Assembly (NCBI GenBank): GCA_033675265.1
Contig: JAUJYZ010000906.1
Span: forward strand, 46,001-110,000
From: Actinostola sp. cb2023
Lineage: Eukaryota > Cnidaria > Anthozoa > Actiniaria > Actinostolidae
Direction of reading: 5' to 3'
DNA length: 64,000 nt
Positions 1 to 8,554 of the stretch are shown here, in pieces; position 1 is the first letter of the stretch; each line of letters starts with the position of its first letter. The notes beneath the pieces are model-generated. The model was not told the DNA's origin. It searched no databases and was given only the letters and a program-made list of their open reading frames with translations. The position numbers and the translations under genes are program-made.

Positions 1-2695
1 AAGCCTCTTATTTTCCTTATGCAGCTCACGTAGTTTTCTATTTTTGATCTCTCTAAGCCTCTTGTTTTCCTTATGCAGCTCACGTAGTTTTCTATTTTTG
101 ATCTCTCTAAGCCTCTTGGTTTCCTTATGCAGCTCACGTAGTTTTCTATTTTTGATCTCTCTAAGCCTCTTGTTTTCCTTATGCAGCTCACGTAGTTTTC
201 TATTTTTGATCTCTCTAAGCCTCTTGTTTTCCTTATGCAGCTCACGTAGTTTTCTATTTTTGATCTCTCTAAGCCTCTTATTTTCCTTATGCAGCTCACG
301 TAGTTTTCTATTTTTGATCTCTCTAAGCTTCTTGTTTTCCTTATGCAGCTCACGTAGTTTTCTATTTTTGATCTCTCTAAGCCTCTTGTTTTCCTTATGC
401 AGCTCACGTAGTTTTCTATTTTTGATCTCTCTAAGCCTCTTGTTTTCCTTATGCAGCTCACGTAGTTTTCTATTTTTGATCTCTCTAAGCCTCTTGGTTT
501 CCTTATGCAGCTCACGTAGTTTTCTATTTTTGATCTCTCTAAGCCTCTTGTTTTCCTTATGCAGCTCACGTAGTTTTCTATTTTTGATCTCTCTAAGCCT
601 CTTGTTTTCCTTATGCAGCTCACGTAGTTTTCTATTTTTGATCTCTCTAAGCCTCTTGTTTTCCTTATGCAGCTCACGTAGTTTTCTATTTTTGATCTCT
701 CTAAGCCTCTTGTTTTCCTTATGCAGCTCACGTAGTTTTCTATTTTTGATCTCTCTAAGCCTCTTGTTTTCCTTATGCAGCTCACGTAGTTTTCTATTTT
801 TGATCTCTCTAAGCTTCTTGTTTTCCTTATGCAGCTCACGTAGTTTTCTATTTTTGATCTCTCTAAGCCTCTTGTTTTCCTTATGCAGCTCACGTAGTTT
901 TCTATTTTTGATCTCTCTAAGCCTCTTGTTTTCCTTATGCAGCTCACGTAGTTTTCTATTTTTGATCTCTCTAAGCCTCTTGGTTTCCTTATGCAGCTCA
1001 CGTAGTTTTCTATTTTTGATCTCTCTAAGCCTCTTGGTTTCCTTATGCAGCTCACGTAGTTTTCTATTTTTGATCTCTCTAAGCCTCTTGTTTTCCTTAT
1101 GCAGCTCACGTAGTTTTCTATTTTTGATCTCTCTAAGCCTCTTGGTTTCCTTATGCAGCTCACGTAGTTTTCTATTTTTGATCTCTCTAAGCCTCTTGTT
1201 TTCCTTATGCAGCTCACGTAGTTTTCTATTTTTGATCTCTCTAAGCCTCTTGTTTTCCTTATGCAGCTCACGTAGTTTTCTATTTTTGATCTCTCTGAGC
1301 CTCTTGTTTTCCTTATGCAGCTCACGTAGTTTTCTATTTTTGATCTCTCTAAGCCTCTTGTTTTCCTTATGCAGCTCACGTAGTTTTCTATTTTTGATCT
1401 CTCTAAGCCTCTTGTTTTCCTTATGCAGCTCACGTAGTTTTCTATTTTTGATCTCTCTAAGCCTCTTGTTTTCCTTATGCAGCTCACGTAGTTTTCTATT
1501 TTTGATCTCTCTAAGCCTCTTGTTTTCCTTATGCAGCTCACGTAGTTTTCTATTTTTGATCTCTCTAAGCCTCTTGTTTTCCTTATGCAGCTCACGTAGT
1601 TTTCTATTTTTGATCTCTCTAAGCCTCTTGTTTTCCTTATGCAGCTCACGTAGTTTTCTATTTTTGATCTCTCTAAGCCTCTTGTTTTCCTTATGCAGCT
1701 CACGTAGTTTTCTATTTTTGATCTCTCTAAGCCTCTTGTTTTCCTTATGCAGCTCACGTAGTTTTCTATTTTTGATCTCTCTAAGCCTCTTGTTTTCCTT
1801 ATGCAGCTCACGTAGTTTTCTATTTTTGATCTCTCTAAGCCTCTTGTTTTCCTTATGCAGCTCACGTAGTTTTCTATTTTTGATCTCTCTAAGCCTCTTG
1901 TTTTCCTTATGCAGCTCACGTAGTTTTCTATTTTTGATCTCTCTAAGCCTCTTGTTTTCCTTATGCAGCTCACGTAGTTTTTTCTATTTTTGATCTCTCT
2001 AAGCCTCTTGTTTTCCTTATGCAGCTCACGTAGTTTTCTATTTTTGATCTCTCTAAGCCTCTTGTTTTCCTTATGCAGCTCACGTAGTTTTCTATTTTTG
2101 ATCTCTCTAAGCCTCTTGTTTTCCTTATGCAGCTCACGTAGTTTTCTATTTTTGATCTCTCTAAGCCTCTTGTTTTCCTTATGCAGCTCACGTAGTTTTC
2201 TATTTTTGATCTCTCTAAGCCTCTTGTTTTCCTTATGCAGCTCACGTAGTTTTCTATTTTTGATCTCTCTAAGCCTCTTGTTTTCCTTATGCAGCTCACG
2301 TAGTTTTCTATTTTTGATCTCTCTAAGCCTCTTGTTTTCCTTATGCAGCTCACGTAGTTTTCTATTTTTGATCTCTCTAAGCCTCTTGTTTTCCTTATGC
2401 AGCTCACGTAGTTTTCTATTTTTGATCTCTCTAAGCCTCTTGTTTTCCTTATGCAGCTCACGTAGTTTTCTATTTTTGATCTCTCTAAGCCTCTTGTTTT
2501 CCTTATGCAGCTCACGTAGTTTTCTATTTTTGATCTCTCTAAGCCTCTTGTTTTCCTTATGCAGCTCACGTAGTTTTCTATTTTTGATCTCTCTAAGCCT
2601 CTTGTTTTCCTTATGCAGCTCACGTAGTTTTCTATTTTTGATCTCTCTAAGCCTCTTGTTTTCCTTATGCAGCTCACGTAGTTTTCTATTTTTGT
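1..2695. repeat. 54-bp tandem repeat array (about 50 copies)
   Basis: Near-perfect 54-bp units run from the window edge to 2695. Variation is limited to a few recurring substitutions (for example cttgg for cttgt, ctta for cttg, aagctt for aagcct), so the array is young or homogenised. The unit length is a multiple of three, so several frames are open along it. The coding frame is the minus-strand one that continues into the unique sequence at 2696-3902. Confidence 0.97.
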
Positions 2696-3902
2696 CGGCA
2701 GTTAGCTCGCCCATTTTAACTTCAGCACCTTTTTTGTCTTTAAGTAGCTCGTCTATCTCCTGTTTCGATCTTTTCACCTTGTCCCGCATATCATCAAGTT
2801 CTGAACCCATATTCAATAGATGCCCTTCAAGAGCAGCGCTGCGCGTCTTTTCACTCTCCAGCTTATTAATTAATTCATTTCTCGCTATTTTTCCATCGGC
2901 CAATTGCCTTTCTTCTCCCCTTTCAGCCTCCATACGTCTATCCATTTCCCTTGTTAGGTCTTCTCTAAAGGCTTCAATAGTATCATTAAGCCTAGTCCTA
3001 TCTATAGAACCCGATGCAACTTGCTTTTTTAAGTTTTCAATAGTATTAGTAAGCGCAACCTTCTCACCCCCCAACCTTTCTATGACATCTTCTAATCTTC
3101 GTATTACTACCGCAGAGTCATCGCCGCCAATACCCTCTGTTAGTGACTGTGCCCCTTTTAGTATTGCTATATTGGCAGCAGCAGCAGCAGCGTCATCCCG
3201 AATTTGAGACTCCAGCTCTCGAATCCGCTGATGGCAGTTGGATAGCTCTTCAGCAACCCCCACCACCTCTTTTGCAATAACATCTCGGGAGTTTGTTCTA
3301 GACGACGCCTCTCGCACAAGCCGCTCTATATTCCCCTCATCTCGGGCATTCTCCTGTATCAGCATCGCGTCAAAATTATTTGACTCCTCTCTTTCAGCTA
3401 TTCTCTCACGCTCTAATGATATAAATCGCTGCCGATCGTCATTAGCAGTTAGTATTTCATCTGCAGAACGTCCTAAAGCAGCTTTTATTGAGCCTGGTAA
3501 CCTGTCTGACCATGTATTATTACTATTAATATAGAACTTCTTTGCATTTTTACGTTGTAGACTAACATAAACTCTGTCATTCTCATCTATTCCATGCAAG
3601 AGCCGTTCACCACGCCATTCTGGATATAATTCTTTGATTCTTTCTGCAGCGGTATTTTGATTCTCCTCTAAATTCTCTACTTGGCCCATATTTGTAAAAG
3701 ACGTTTCTTGGGTTTGAACCTGCCGGCGATCGCCTAAACCCAGAACTTGTCTTGCCCGCGGGTTAGTAATACGATCTGAATGCGCTACCCAATTTCTAAT
3801 ATTTTCTATAGGGTTTTCATCTTCCGGAATTAACGGTTGACGATCATCATCGACGTTAATATCTTCGCCCATAGGACCCATTTCCATATCTCCACCTTCC
3901 AT
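1..3902 (-). CDS. Long basic coiled-coil protein with C-terminal 18-residue tandem repeats (virus-like element, partial, frameshifted)
   Basis: An open frame starts at 3902 (ATG just after a TTATATA motif) and reads leftward. The first ~400 residues are non-repetitive: an acidic N-terminus, a block around residues 80-150 rich in K, R, W and Y, then a long charged helical stretch with a run of five alanines. From about 2696 leftward it enters ~50 near-identical 54-bp repeats, each encoding REIKNRKLRELHKENKRL. Eighteen residues equal five alpha-helical turns, and each unit is strongly basic, so a long rod or DNA-binding helix is likely. At 1978-1983 a T-run has six T where the other copies have four. 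This shifts the frame, but the shifted frame stays open to the window edge, so no stop is visible. The protein is unrecognised by family; a virion core or structural role is inferred from its place beside small virion-type membrane proteins. Confidence 0.72.
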   Translation of the reverse strand, partial: MEGGDMEMGPMGEDINVDDDRQPLIPEDENPIENIRNWVAHSDRITNPRARQVLGLGDRRQVQTQETSFTNMGQVENLEENQNTAAERIKELYPEWRGERLLHGIDENDRVYVSLQRKNAKKFYINSNNTWSDRLPGSIKAALGRSADEILTANDDRQRFISLERERIAEREESNNFDAMLIQENARDEGNIERLVREASSRTNSRDVIAKEVVGVAEELSNCHQRIRELESQIRDDAAAAAANIAILKGAQSLTEGIGGDDSAVVIRRLEDVIERLGGEKVALTNTIENLKKQVASGSIDRTRLNDTIEAFREDLTREMDRRMEAERGEERQLADGKIARNELINKLESEKTRSAALEGHLLNMGSELDDMRDKVKRSKQEIDELLKDKKGAEVKMGELTADKNRKLRELHKENKRLREIKNRKLRELHKENKRLREIKNRKLRELHKENKRLREIKNRKLRELHKENKRLREIKNRKLRELHKENKRLREIKNRKLRELHKENKRLREIKNRKLRELHKENKRLREIKNRKLRELHKENKRLREIKNRKLRELHKENKRLREIKNRKLRELHKENKRLREIKNRKLRELHKENKRLREIKNRKLRELHKENKRLREIKNRKLRELHKENKRLREIKNRKNYVSCIRKTRGLERSKIENYVSCIRKTRGLERSKIENYVSCIRKTRGLERSKIENYVSCIRKTRGLERSKIENYVSCIRKTRGLERSKIENYVSCIRKTRGLERSKIENYVSCIRKTRGLERSKIENYVSCIRKTRGLERSKIENYVSCIRKTRGLERSKIENYVSCIRKTRGLERSKIENYVSCIRKTRGLERSKIENYVSCIRKTRGLERSKIENYVSCIRKTRGSERSKIENYVSCIRKTRGLERSKIENYVSCIRKTRGLERSKIENYVSCIRKPRGLERSKIENYVSCIRKTRGLERSKIENYVSCIRKPRGLERSKIENYVSCIRKPRGLERSKIENYVSCIRKTRGLERSKIENYVSCIRKTRGLERSKIENYVSCIRKTRSLERSKIENYVSCIRKTRGLERSKIENYVSCIRKTRGLERSKIENYVSCIRKTRGLERSKIENYVSCIRKTRGLERSKIENYVSCIRKTRGLERSKIENYVSCIRKPRGLERSKIENYVSCIRKTRGLERSKIENYVSCIRKTRGLERSKIENYVSCIRKTRSLERSKIENYVSCIRKIRGLERSKIENYVSCIRKTRGLERSKIENYVSCIRKTRGLERSKIENYVSCIRKPRGLERSKIENYVSCIRKTRGLERSKIENYVSCIRKIRG

Positions 3903-3911
3903 TATATAAAA

Positions 3912-4106
3912 CTATATAATTTTTGATGCAAAATAACCTGCTGCCAACATCCCACCACCAACATAAGCCAGTTCGTATTGTTTCTGTTTTTTGTTAGGGT
4001 TATAATAATCATGAAATTGAGGTTTTTCTAGATTAAAACTGGGGTGTGCTTTATTGTAGAGCGTAAAAGCATAGTCTGTATTATTTAGATCACTCTCGGC
4101 GATTTT
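3912..4106 (-). pseudogene. 64-codon open extension in frame behind the stop of the 74-aa membrane protein
   Basis: The 74-aa gene at 4107-4331 ends in TAA. The same frame then stays open for 64 more codons to a TAG at 3912-3914. The extension has no early ATG. It is polar and aromatic at first, then ends in a glycine/alanine-rich hydrophobic segment (YVGGGMLAAGYFAS) that looks like a membrane helix. Either the TAA is a recent nonsense mutation, a small gene has lost its start, or the stop is read through. Product unknown. Confidence 0.4.
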
Positions 4107-4331
4107 TTAATCTAAATAACGCTCTGTAAGCCAATCTTGGTACTGCCGTCTTTTCTTTTCAAATTCACCCATATCATGTTGGTATTTTTCAAGCGCTTTA
4201 TCATGCCTAATTTTCTCCTCATCAGTGTGTTTCTTATCAGAACTTAGGGTTTTCGCTAAATACATGCTGCCTGTGAAAGCCGTAGCATTCAGAACAGCCC
4301 CAGCGACCATCATAACTACTGCACTTGCCAT
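4107..4331 (-). CDS. Small membrane protein of the virus-like element, 74 aa
   Basis: One N-terminal hydrophobic segment (about residues 3-26, rich in V, A, M) is followed by a highly charged helical tail with many K, E, D and R. This layout, a membrane anchor plus a charged helix, recurs among small virion proteins of Polinton-like elements, but I cannot name a family. The start is supported by ATATAA directly before the ATG and by the next gene (4337-4561) ending 5 bp upstream. It forms a tight minus-strand cluster with the two genes on its right. See the in-frame extension behind its stop. Confidence 0.65.
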   Translation of the reverse strand: MASAVVMMVAGAVLNATAFTGSMYLAKTLSSDKKHTDEEKIRHDKALEKYQHDMGEFEKKRRQYQDWLTERYLD

Positions 4332-4336
4332 TTATA

Positions 4337-4561
4337 TTATAGAGATTTTGGCAGGATTTTTTGATCTTCAAGATATTGTTTCAAATACATAGAGCCGGCC
4401 AGAACCGCCACCCATTTACCATAGTTTGTTAGACTGCTACTGGGGTCATTAATAAACGATTCTTTCATAACTTTCTTTCCTATGTAGCCAATACCAGCCG
4501 CGATGCCGACAACTACAGAAGAGTCTGTAATAGTTTTAATTAATTTGTTTTCTGCGGACAT
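4337..4561 (-). CDS. Small two-helix membrane protein of the virus-like element, 74 aa
   Basis: The protein has two hydrophobic stretches (around residues 14-30, rich in V, G, A and I, and around 48-60), separated by a polar loop containing DPSSS. It looks like a small virion membrane or membrane-interacting protein. The ATG follows a long TA dinucleotide run (4562-4573), the same start context as its neighbours. The upstream gene ends at 4579, so the TA run is the whole intergenic space. Family not identified. Confidence 0.65.
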   Translation of the reverse strand: MSAENKLIKTITDSSVVVGIAAGIGYIGKKVMKESFINDPSSSLTNYGKWVAVLAGSMYLKQYLEDQKILPKSL

Positions 4562-4578
4562 TATATATATATATATTT

Positions 4579-4911
4579 TTATTCCATGCCTCTTCTAGCT
4601 ACTGTAGGAGCTACAGCAGTTATAGGTGCTGTTGTTGGTGTTATAGTTGTAGCCACTATAGGGGCTTCTTTCTTCCATCGGAAATATAAATCTAAAGCCG
4701 TTAGGCCTATTCCAACTATCGTCAATGTCGTTGTTAGTGACGGTGCCCAGTTGTTGGTAGTTTCTACTATTGGAGCTTCGCTCTTTGCCTTCTTAGCATT
4801 CTTATGATATTCGGCCAGTTTTTTTCCGGCTGCTACTTTCTTAGGGTCCTTTTGCTTAACAATTGGGGCTTCTGGTTCTTTGGTTATTTGATCCTCTGCG
4901 GTTTCAGACAT
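4579..4911 (-). CDS. Single-pass membrane protein with three EAPIV motifs, 110 aa
   Basis: I place the start at 4911, where the ATG follows TATATATA. A longer open frame reaches 5028, but its extra N-terminus is only translated tandem repeat. The N-terminal half is hydrophilic and lysine-rich (KDPKKVAAGKKLAEYHKNAK). A hydrophobic helix follows (TLTIVGIGLTALDLYF), then a Thr/Pro/Ala-rich tail. The motif EAPIV occurs three times. The protein belongs to the small membrane-protein cluster with its left neighbours. Function unknown; a virion or membrane-remodelling role is inferred from position. Confidence 0.65.
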   Translation of the reverse strand: MSETAEDQITKEPEAPIVKQKDPKKVAAGKKLAEYHKNAKKAKSEAPIVETTNNWAPSLTTTLTIVGIGLTALDLYFRWKKEAPIVATTITPTTAPITAVAPTVARRGME

Positions 4912-4921
4912 ATATATAGAA

Positions 4922-5115
4922 TAATATTCCAACAGATGCTCAACAGAGTTCCAACAGCTTCCAACAGAGTTCCAACAGCTTCCAACAGAGTTCCAACAGA
5001 TGCTCAGCAGAGTTCCAACAGCTTCCAACAGAGTTCCAACAGATGCTCAGCAGAGTTCCAACAGCTTCCAACAGAGTTCCAACAGCTTCCAACAGAGTTC
5101 CAACAGATGCTCAGC
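4922..5115. repeat. Short composite minisatellite of CCAACAG-type units
   Basis: Repeats of an 11-bp core (ttccaacagag or ttccaacagct) are interspersed with atgctcagcag, directly upstream of the 110-aa membrane protein. All frames through it encode low-complexity peptide, so it is treated as non-coding. Confidence 0.85.
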
Positions 5116-5290
5116 AGAGAAATATAATGCTGCTAGATTATTATTATATATTTGCTATCCTGTCACACTTCGTACAGCAGAGAAATATAATGCTGCTAGA
5201 TTATTATTATATATTTGCTATCCTGTCACGCTTCGTACAGCAGATAAATATAATGCTGCTAGATTATTATTATATATTTGCTATCCTGTA
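5112..5290. repeat. Left direct array, three copies of a ~61-bp unit
   Basis: Three tandem copies contain aatataatgctgctagatta and ctatcctgtcac. The same unit recurs in opposite orientation at 5664-5925, so the two arrays form an imperfect inverted repeat around the zinc-finger gene. Confidence 0.9.
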
Positions 5291-5294
5291 GTAT

Positions 5295-5666
5295 ATGGGG
5301 TGTAAGGAGTGTAATAGAACTTTCTGCAGCAAACAACGGTTGGGAACTCATGTACGAAATAAAGTATGGAAGAAAGAGCCTGTTTGTACGAATTGTAATA
5401 AGATCTTCAGCACTATGCAAATGCTAATGTATCATGTACGAAATAAAGTATGGAAGAAGAAAAAACCTATTTGTATGAATTGTAATAAGACTTTCTGTTC
5501 TATGCAAAGATTAGGAACTCATGTATGCAAATATAGAGATACTACCCGTAAAGAATGTAATGAGACTTTCTGTTCTATAGCAACATTACAAACTCATGTC
5601 TGTATAGAACAACTAGGACCATGTTATAATTGCGGCGATCTTATAGAACGGTGCAACTGTAAATAA
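5295..5666 (+). CDS. Multi zinc-finger protein, 123 aa (virus-like element)
   Basis: This plus-strand gene lies between two inverted tandem arrays, with its ATG in a GTATATG context. It has four repeated finger-like units of the form C-x2-C-x12-H (for example CKECNRTFCSKQRLGTH), separated by a repeated VRNKVWKK linker. A terminal CYNCGDLIERCNC knuckle follows. The usual second histidine is replaced or displaced in several units, and the first cysteine is missing from the fourth, so classical C2H2 folding is uncertain. The internal repetition suggests growth by duplication. A nucleic-acid binding role is likely; target unknown. Confidence 0.7.
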   Translation: MGCKECNRTFCSKQRLGTHVRNKVWKKEPVCTNCNKIFSTMQMLMYHVRNKVWKKKKPICMNCNKTFCSMQRLGTHVCKYRDTTRKECNETFCSIATLQTHVCIEQLGPCYNCGDLIERCNCK

Positions 5667-5925
5667 TAATCTAGCAGCATTATATTTCTATGTTGTACGA
5701 AGTGTGACAGGGTAGCAAATATATAATAATAATCTAGCAGCATTATATTTCTATGTTGTACGAAGTGGGGTAGCAAATATATAATAATAATCTAGCAGCA
5801 TTATAATTCTATGTTGTACGAAGTGTGACAGCAAATATATAATAATAATCTAGCAGCATTATATTTCTATGTTGTACGAAGTGGGGTAGCATATATATAA
5901 TAATAATCTAGCAGCATGATTTATG
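5664..5925. repeat. Right inverted array, about four copies of the ~61-bp unit
   Basis: Tandem copies of aataataatctagcagcatt...tgttgtacgaagtg are the reverse complement of the array at 5112-5290. The copies differ by small deletions such as loss of tgacag. The array abuts the end of the VLTF3-like gene. Confidence 0.9.
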
Positions 5926-6846
5926 ACGCAGCTTTCGTAAAGTAGCTGTAGTCGATCTCCATTCCAGCCCTGTCTTCTCACATATCAACCGCCACTCATC
6001 GTCATTCTTTTCTACTGTGTCGGAGCCTTGCAGATGAATAAAGCGCAAAATACTACGGTCTTCATCTTTTGCTATTAAGAGGTCTAATATCTTAAAAATG
6101 TAATAAGGATAATATCTTCTATTTTTTTTATGCAGTTCCTTGATATGATTTCTAGCTTCTAAAACTTGTATAAAAAGATGTTCTCCTTTAACAAGCACAT
6201 CAGCAGATACTTTTGGTATAGGATTACCAGTGGCTATGCTCCAAACTGCAGAAGCGTGTTTATTCAAATCTGCACGGCCAATATCTTTTAGAGTTATTCT
6301 AACATCTTGAATTGTAGTGCCAACTAATTGTTTCTTACAGTTATTTATTACATCGTCATGAATTATCAACATCTGCTGCCCTAGAATAAGATTTATCCAA
6401 TTACGATAATGTTTGCTGGGATTAAAAATGCCAGGCTTAACCGACTGCCCTTCTTGACTGTAAAATTGAGCATCATTAACAGATACGGGCATAGAAACTT
6501 CTCTTCCACACTCTGAACACCTCATTTGCAATTCTTCTCTATCCAGGACCATCCTATTACCGCAAATACATATTTCATATTCATTGTTTTCCACTGCATT
6601 ACAAGGAAGAGTGCTTAACATTTTCCTCAGCTGAACTACTTCTAAATCTTCCGCAGGCAGTGTATTAATAATCATGTTTGTTCTATCTTCATATTTGCCC
6701 CACACTGTAAAAAAGTAATTCTCTGATAAATCTCCTCCTAGCAGTTCTAAATAAAACTCAGATATTATTTCATCCACCGCCACCATCGTATTATATTTTT
6801 TCGCTATTCGTTTAAGTGTTCTAAGATAAGCTGTCACAGACTCCAT
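5908..6846 (-). CDS. Late transcription factor VLTF3-like protein, 312 aa
   Basis: A zinc-ribbon-like pair sits around residues 93-118 (C-x-CG ... CSECG). The central and C-terminal part carries features I associate with the poxvirus/NCLDV VLTF3 family: FNPSKHYRNWINLILGQQ, a YYPYYIFKILD segment and a C-terminal RFIHLQ stretch. In poxviruses the family activates late promoters. The start at 6846 is supported by AATATATG. The gene is divergent from the plus-strand gene starting at 6875, with 28 bp between starts. Assignment is by recall of motifs, not alignment. Its presence fits the shared start-adjacent promoter motif seen across the element. Confidence 0.68.
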   Translation of the reverse strand: MESVTAYLRTLKRIAKKYNTMVAVDEIISEFYLELLGGDLSENYFFTVWGKYEDRTNMIINTLPAEDLEVVQLRKMLSTLPCNAVENNEYEICICGNRMVLDREELQMRCSECGREVSMPVSVNDAQFYSQEGQSVKPGIFNPSKHYRNWINLILGQQMLIIHDDVINNCKKQLVGTTIQDVRITLKDIGRADLNKHASAVWSIATGNPIPKVSADVLVKGEHLFIQVLEARNHIKELHKKNRRYYPYYIFKILDLLIAKDEDRSILRFIHLQGSDTVEKNDDEWRLICEKTGLEWRSTTATLRKLRHKSCC

Positions 6847-6874
6847 ATATTGAGACTATGCATTGCTCTAATAT

Positions 6875-7566
6875 ATGATCCTTGTAACCAACCCTACCTT
6901 AAAAAATCAATCGTATCTTTTTTGAGAACCTTAGAGCCTGTCAAGTAATACTTAGCTTCGATTCTGACATTCTAGAGATTTATGCCAAGGATATTGAATC
7001 TATCAACTTTCTTAAAGCAAAAGTAAAAATAAAACAAGATCGTCCTATTATCTGCAGCTCAATAAAAGTTAGATTGGAAGATCTTAAAGAAGTATTCAAC
7101 AATATTGATAGAGAAGTGACAGAATTGAAAATGGATCTTAATCATCTGGAGATGTTGGAAGCTGTGATTACTTCTCCTATGAGAACAATACAAGTCAGTA
7201 TTCTTTACCAACTTGTACAACCGCCGCCGGACACTGTGGGGAAAAAAATACTTTCCTTTATCCTGGTCAATGGCACAGAAGGCTTTCAAGAAAAGCTTCT
7301 CAAATCAAGGGCAGATTGAAAGATATATTCGCATCACCAGCACCGCTGCAGGGCAAATACAATTAGAGACGAATAAAGCACATCATGTCGTCTGCAAGGA
7401 AACTTTATACATCGATGCAAAGGCGGTCGAATCAACGGAATTCCTTATAAGTTTAGATCTAATTAAAAGGAATCTTAAGTTGCCTTGTAAGAAACTTACT
7501 ATAAGCTGTTCAAAAGATGTTCTGCAGCTTTCGTCCTCTGCAATAACTATTAGAACAGTGCTGTGA
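6875..7566 (+). pseudogene. Unrecognised plus-strand gene with two homopolymer frameshifts
   Basis: The ATG at 6875 lies in TAATATATG. The frame stops after 16 codons at a T6 run (6918-6923), but a long open frame continues directly in another phase to 7319. A third phase opens across the A7 run at 7242-7248 and runs to 7566. Each break could be explained by a one-base length error in the run, so this is probably one protein of about 230 residues. The middle part is helical and charged; the C-terminal part has beta-like alternating residues. Family not recognised. It may be intact in the real genome if the indels are sequencing errors. Confidence 0.5.
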
Positions 7567-7610
7567 TCTACAGTTCAACAACCTGACCCGCCGTTTTGGC
7601 GGGGTAGCTC

Positions 7611-8554
7611 TCAGCAGATTTTATGAAAATACAGCTCGTGATTTCTTAATGTTCTTCTTGATATAAATTTCCTACAACAGTAGATGCACAATACTCTAAT
7701 ATCTCTACAATAAGTGTTTAGCTCTTTTATAATAAGATCGTAATCATTAGAGGCAACACATTTGAACCCATTATCTTCATACCGCTCTAATAGATTCTCC
7801 TGATTGGCCGACAGAATTCCTTTTCCCGTGGGTGTTTTAAATTCAATGCAAAGTCCCCAATATTTTTTATGATAATTATTAATGATTAAATCGGGCTGCC
7901 CCTTCATATAACCTTTTTTATAAGAGTTAATTCTTTTAGAACTCGAGTCTTGATTTTCACCTAAGCCAGCAACTATCAGTAAATATGGATGGAAGCGCCG
8001 GATATAGCTAACTACTTTCGTGTGTAAATCAAATTCATTTTGTATTTTAAACATCAGCATATTGTTACAGCAATTATAAGAACCGTATTTTCTTAAAGAG
8101 GGCAGCACTGTAGAAAACACCCAATCTTGAAATTCTTTAGCTGCCGGCATTTTAGAGCTGAAGATCAAAGAGTATAATCCAGGTTCTTTAATGAAAATAG
8201 TATGTGGTTGTACAGGGAGCATGACGTTTCAGTGCCCCCTAGTTCAAGGGGGCACTGATTTGGGACTCCCTTGTAATTCGTATGTGTTTGTACAGGGAGC
8301 ATCGTTTTAGGACTATTGCTATTCCGACATTCTACAGATAGTCCCATTTTAGGACTATTGCTATTCCCCCTGATATCTGCCCATTCTTCTTTATATTCAC
8401 CGTCAACGTGGTCTCTTATTGCATTCCTAGGACAAACATATTCTAAAGCTCTTGCAACATCTGTACCTTTGAACCATATGTTCTGTTTATCATCAATAAA
8501 TGTTGTAACAGATAATTTCAAATCTAGGTTGTTCCAGCTGCAGAGTTGTTGCAT
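7611..8554 (-). pseudogene. BRO-N domain plus VRR-Nuc nuclease and C2H2 finger, broken by an 80-bp insertion
   Basis: The N-terminal part (from 8554) carries a BRO-N signature: FIDDKQNIWFKGTDVARALEY. The second half of BRO-N (GLYSLIFSSKMPAAKEFQDW) is in another frame starting near 8222. After it comes a VRR-Nuc/PD-(D/E)XK-type core with GQPDLII, a catalytic-type EFKTPTGK and a following Q. The protein ends in a C2H2 finger (CIYC ... H-x4-H). Between the halves, a 23-bp stretch is duplicated (one mismatch) around a 57-bp insert, and 80 bp shifts the frame. The first 31 nt overlap the end of the upstream gene. BRO-family proteins bind DNA; VRR-Nuc domains are structure-specific nucleases. The start lacks the TATATG context of most neighbours. 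Confidence 0.75.
8230..8257. other. Perfect 11-bp stem hairpin inside the BRO-N insertion
   Basis: cagtgccccct and agggggcactg flank a 6-nt loop. It lies within the 57-bp insert that breaks the BRO-N gene. Confidence 0.85.

Noticed and set aside
1970..2677. Minus-strand 235-codon frame through the array
   Set aside because: It starts inside the repeat and does not connect to the unique N-terminal region; the coiled-coil frame does.
44..3207. Two long plus-strand open frames (649 and 405 codons) rich in L, S and F
   Set aside because: They are frame shadows of the 54-bp array; the supported coding frame is on the minus strand, where it joins a long unique open frame with a start motif.
4804..5305. 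Overlapping plus-strand open frames in the CCAACAG and 61-bp repeats
   Set aside because: Low-complexity translations of tandem repeats with no motif; they overlap better-supported genes.
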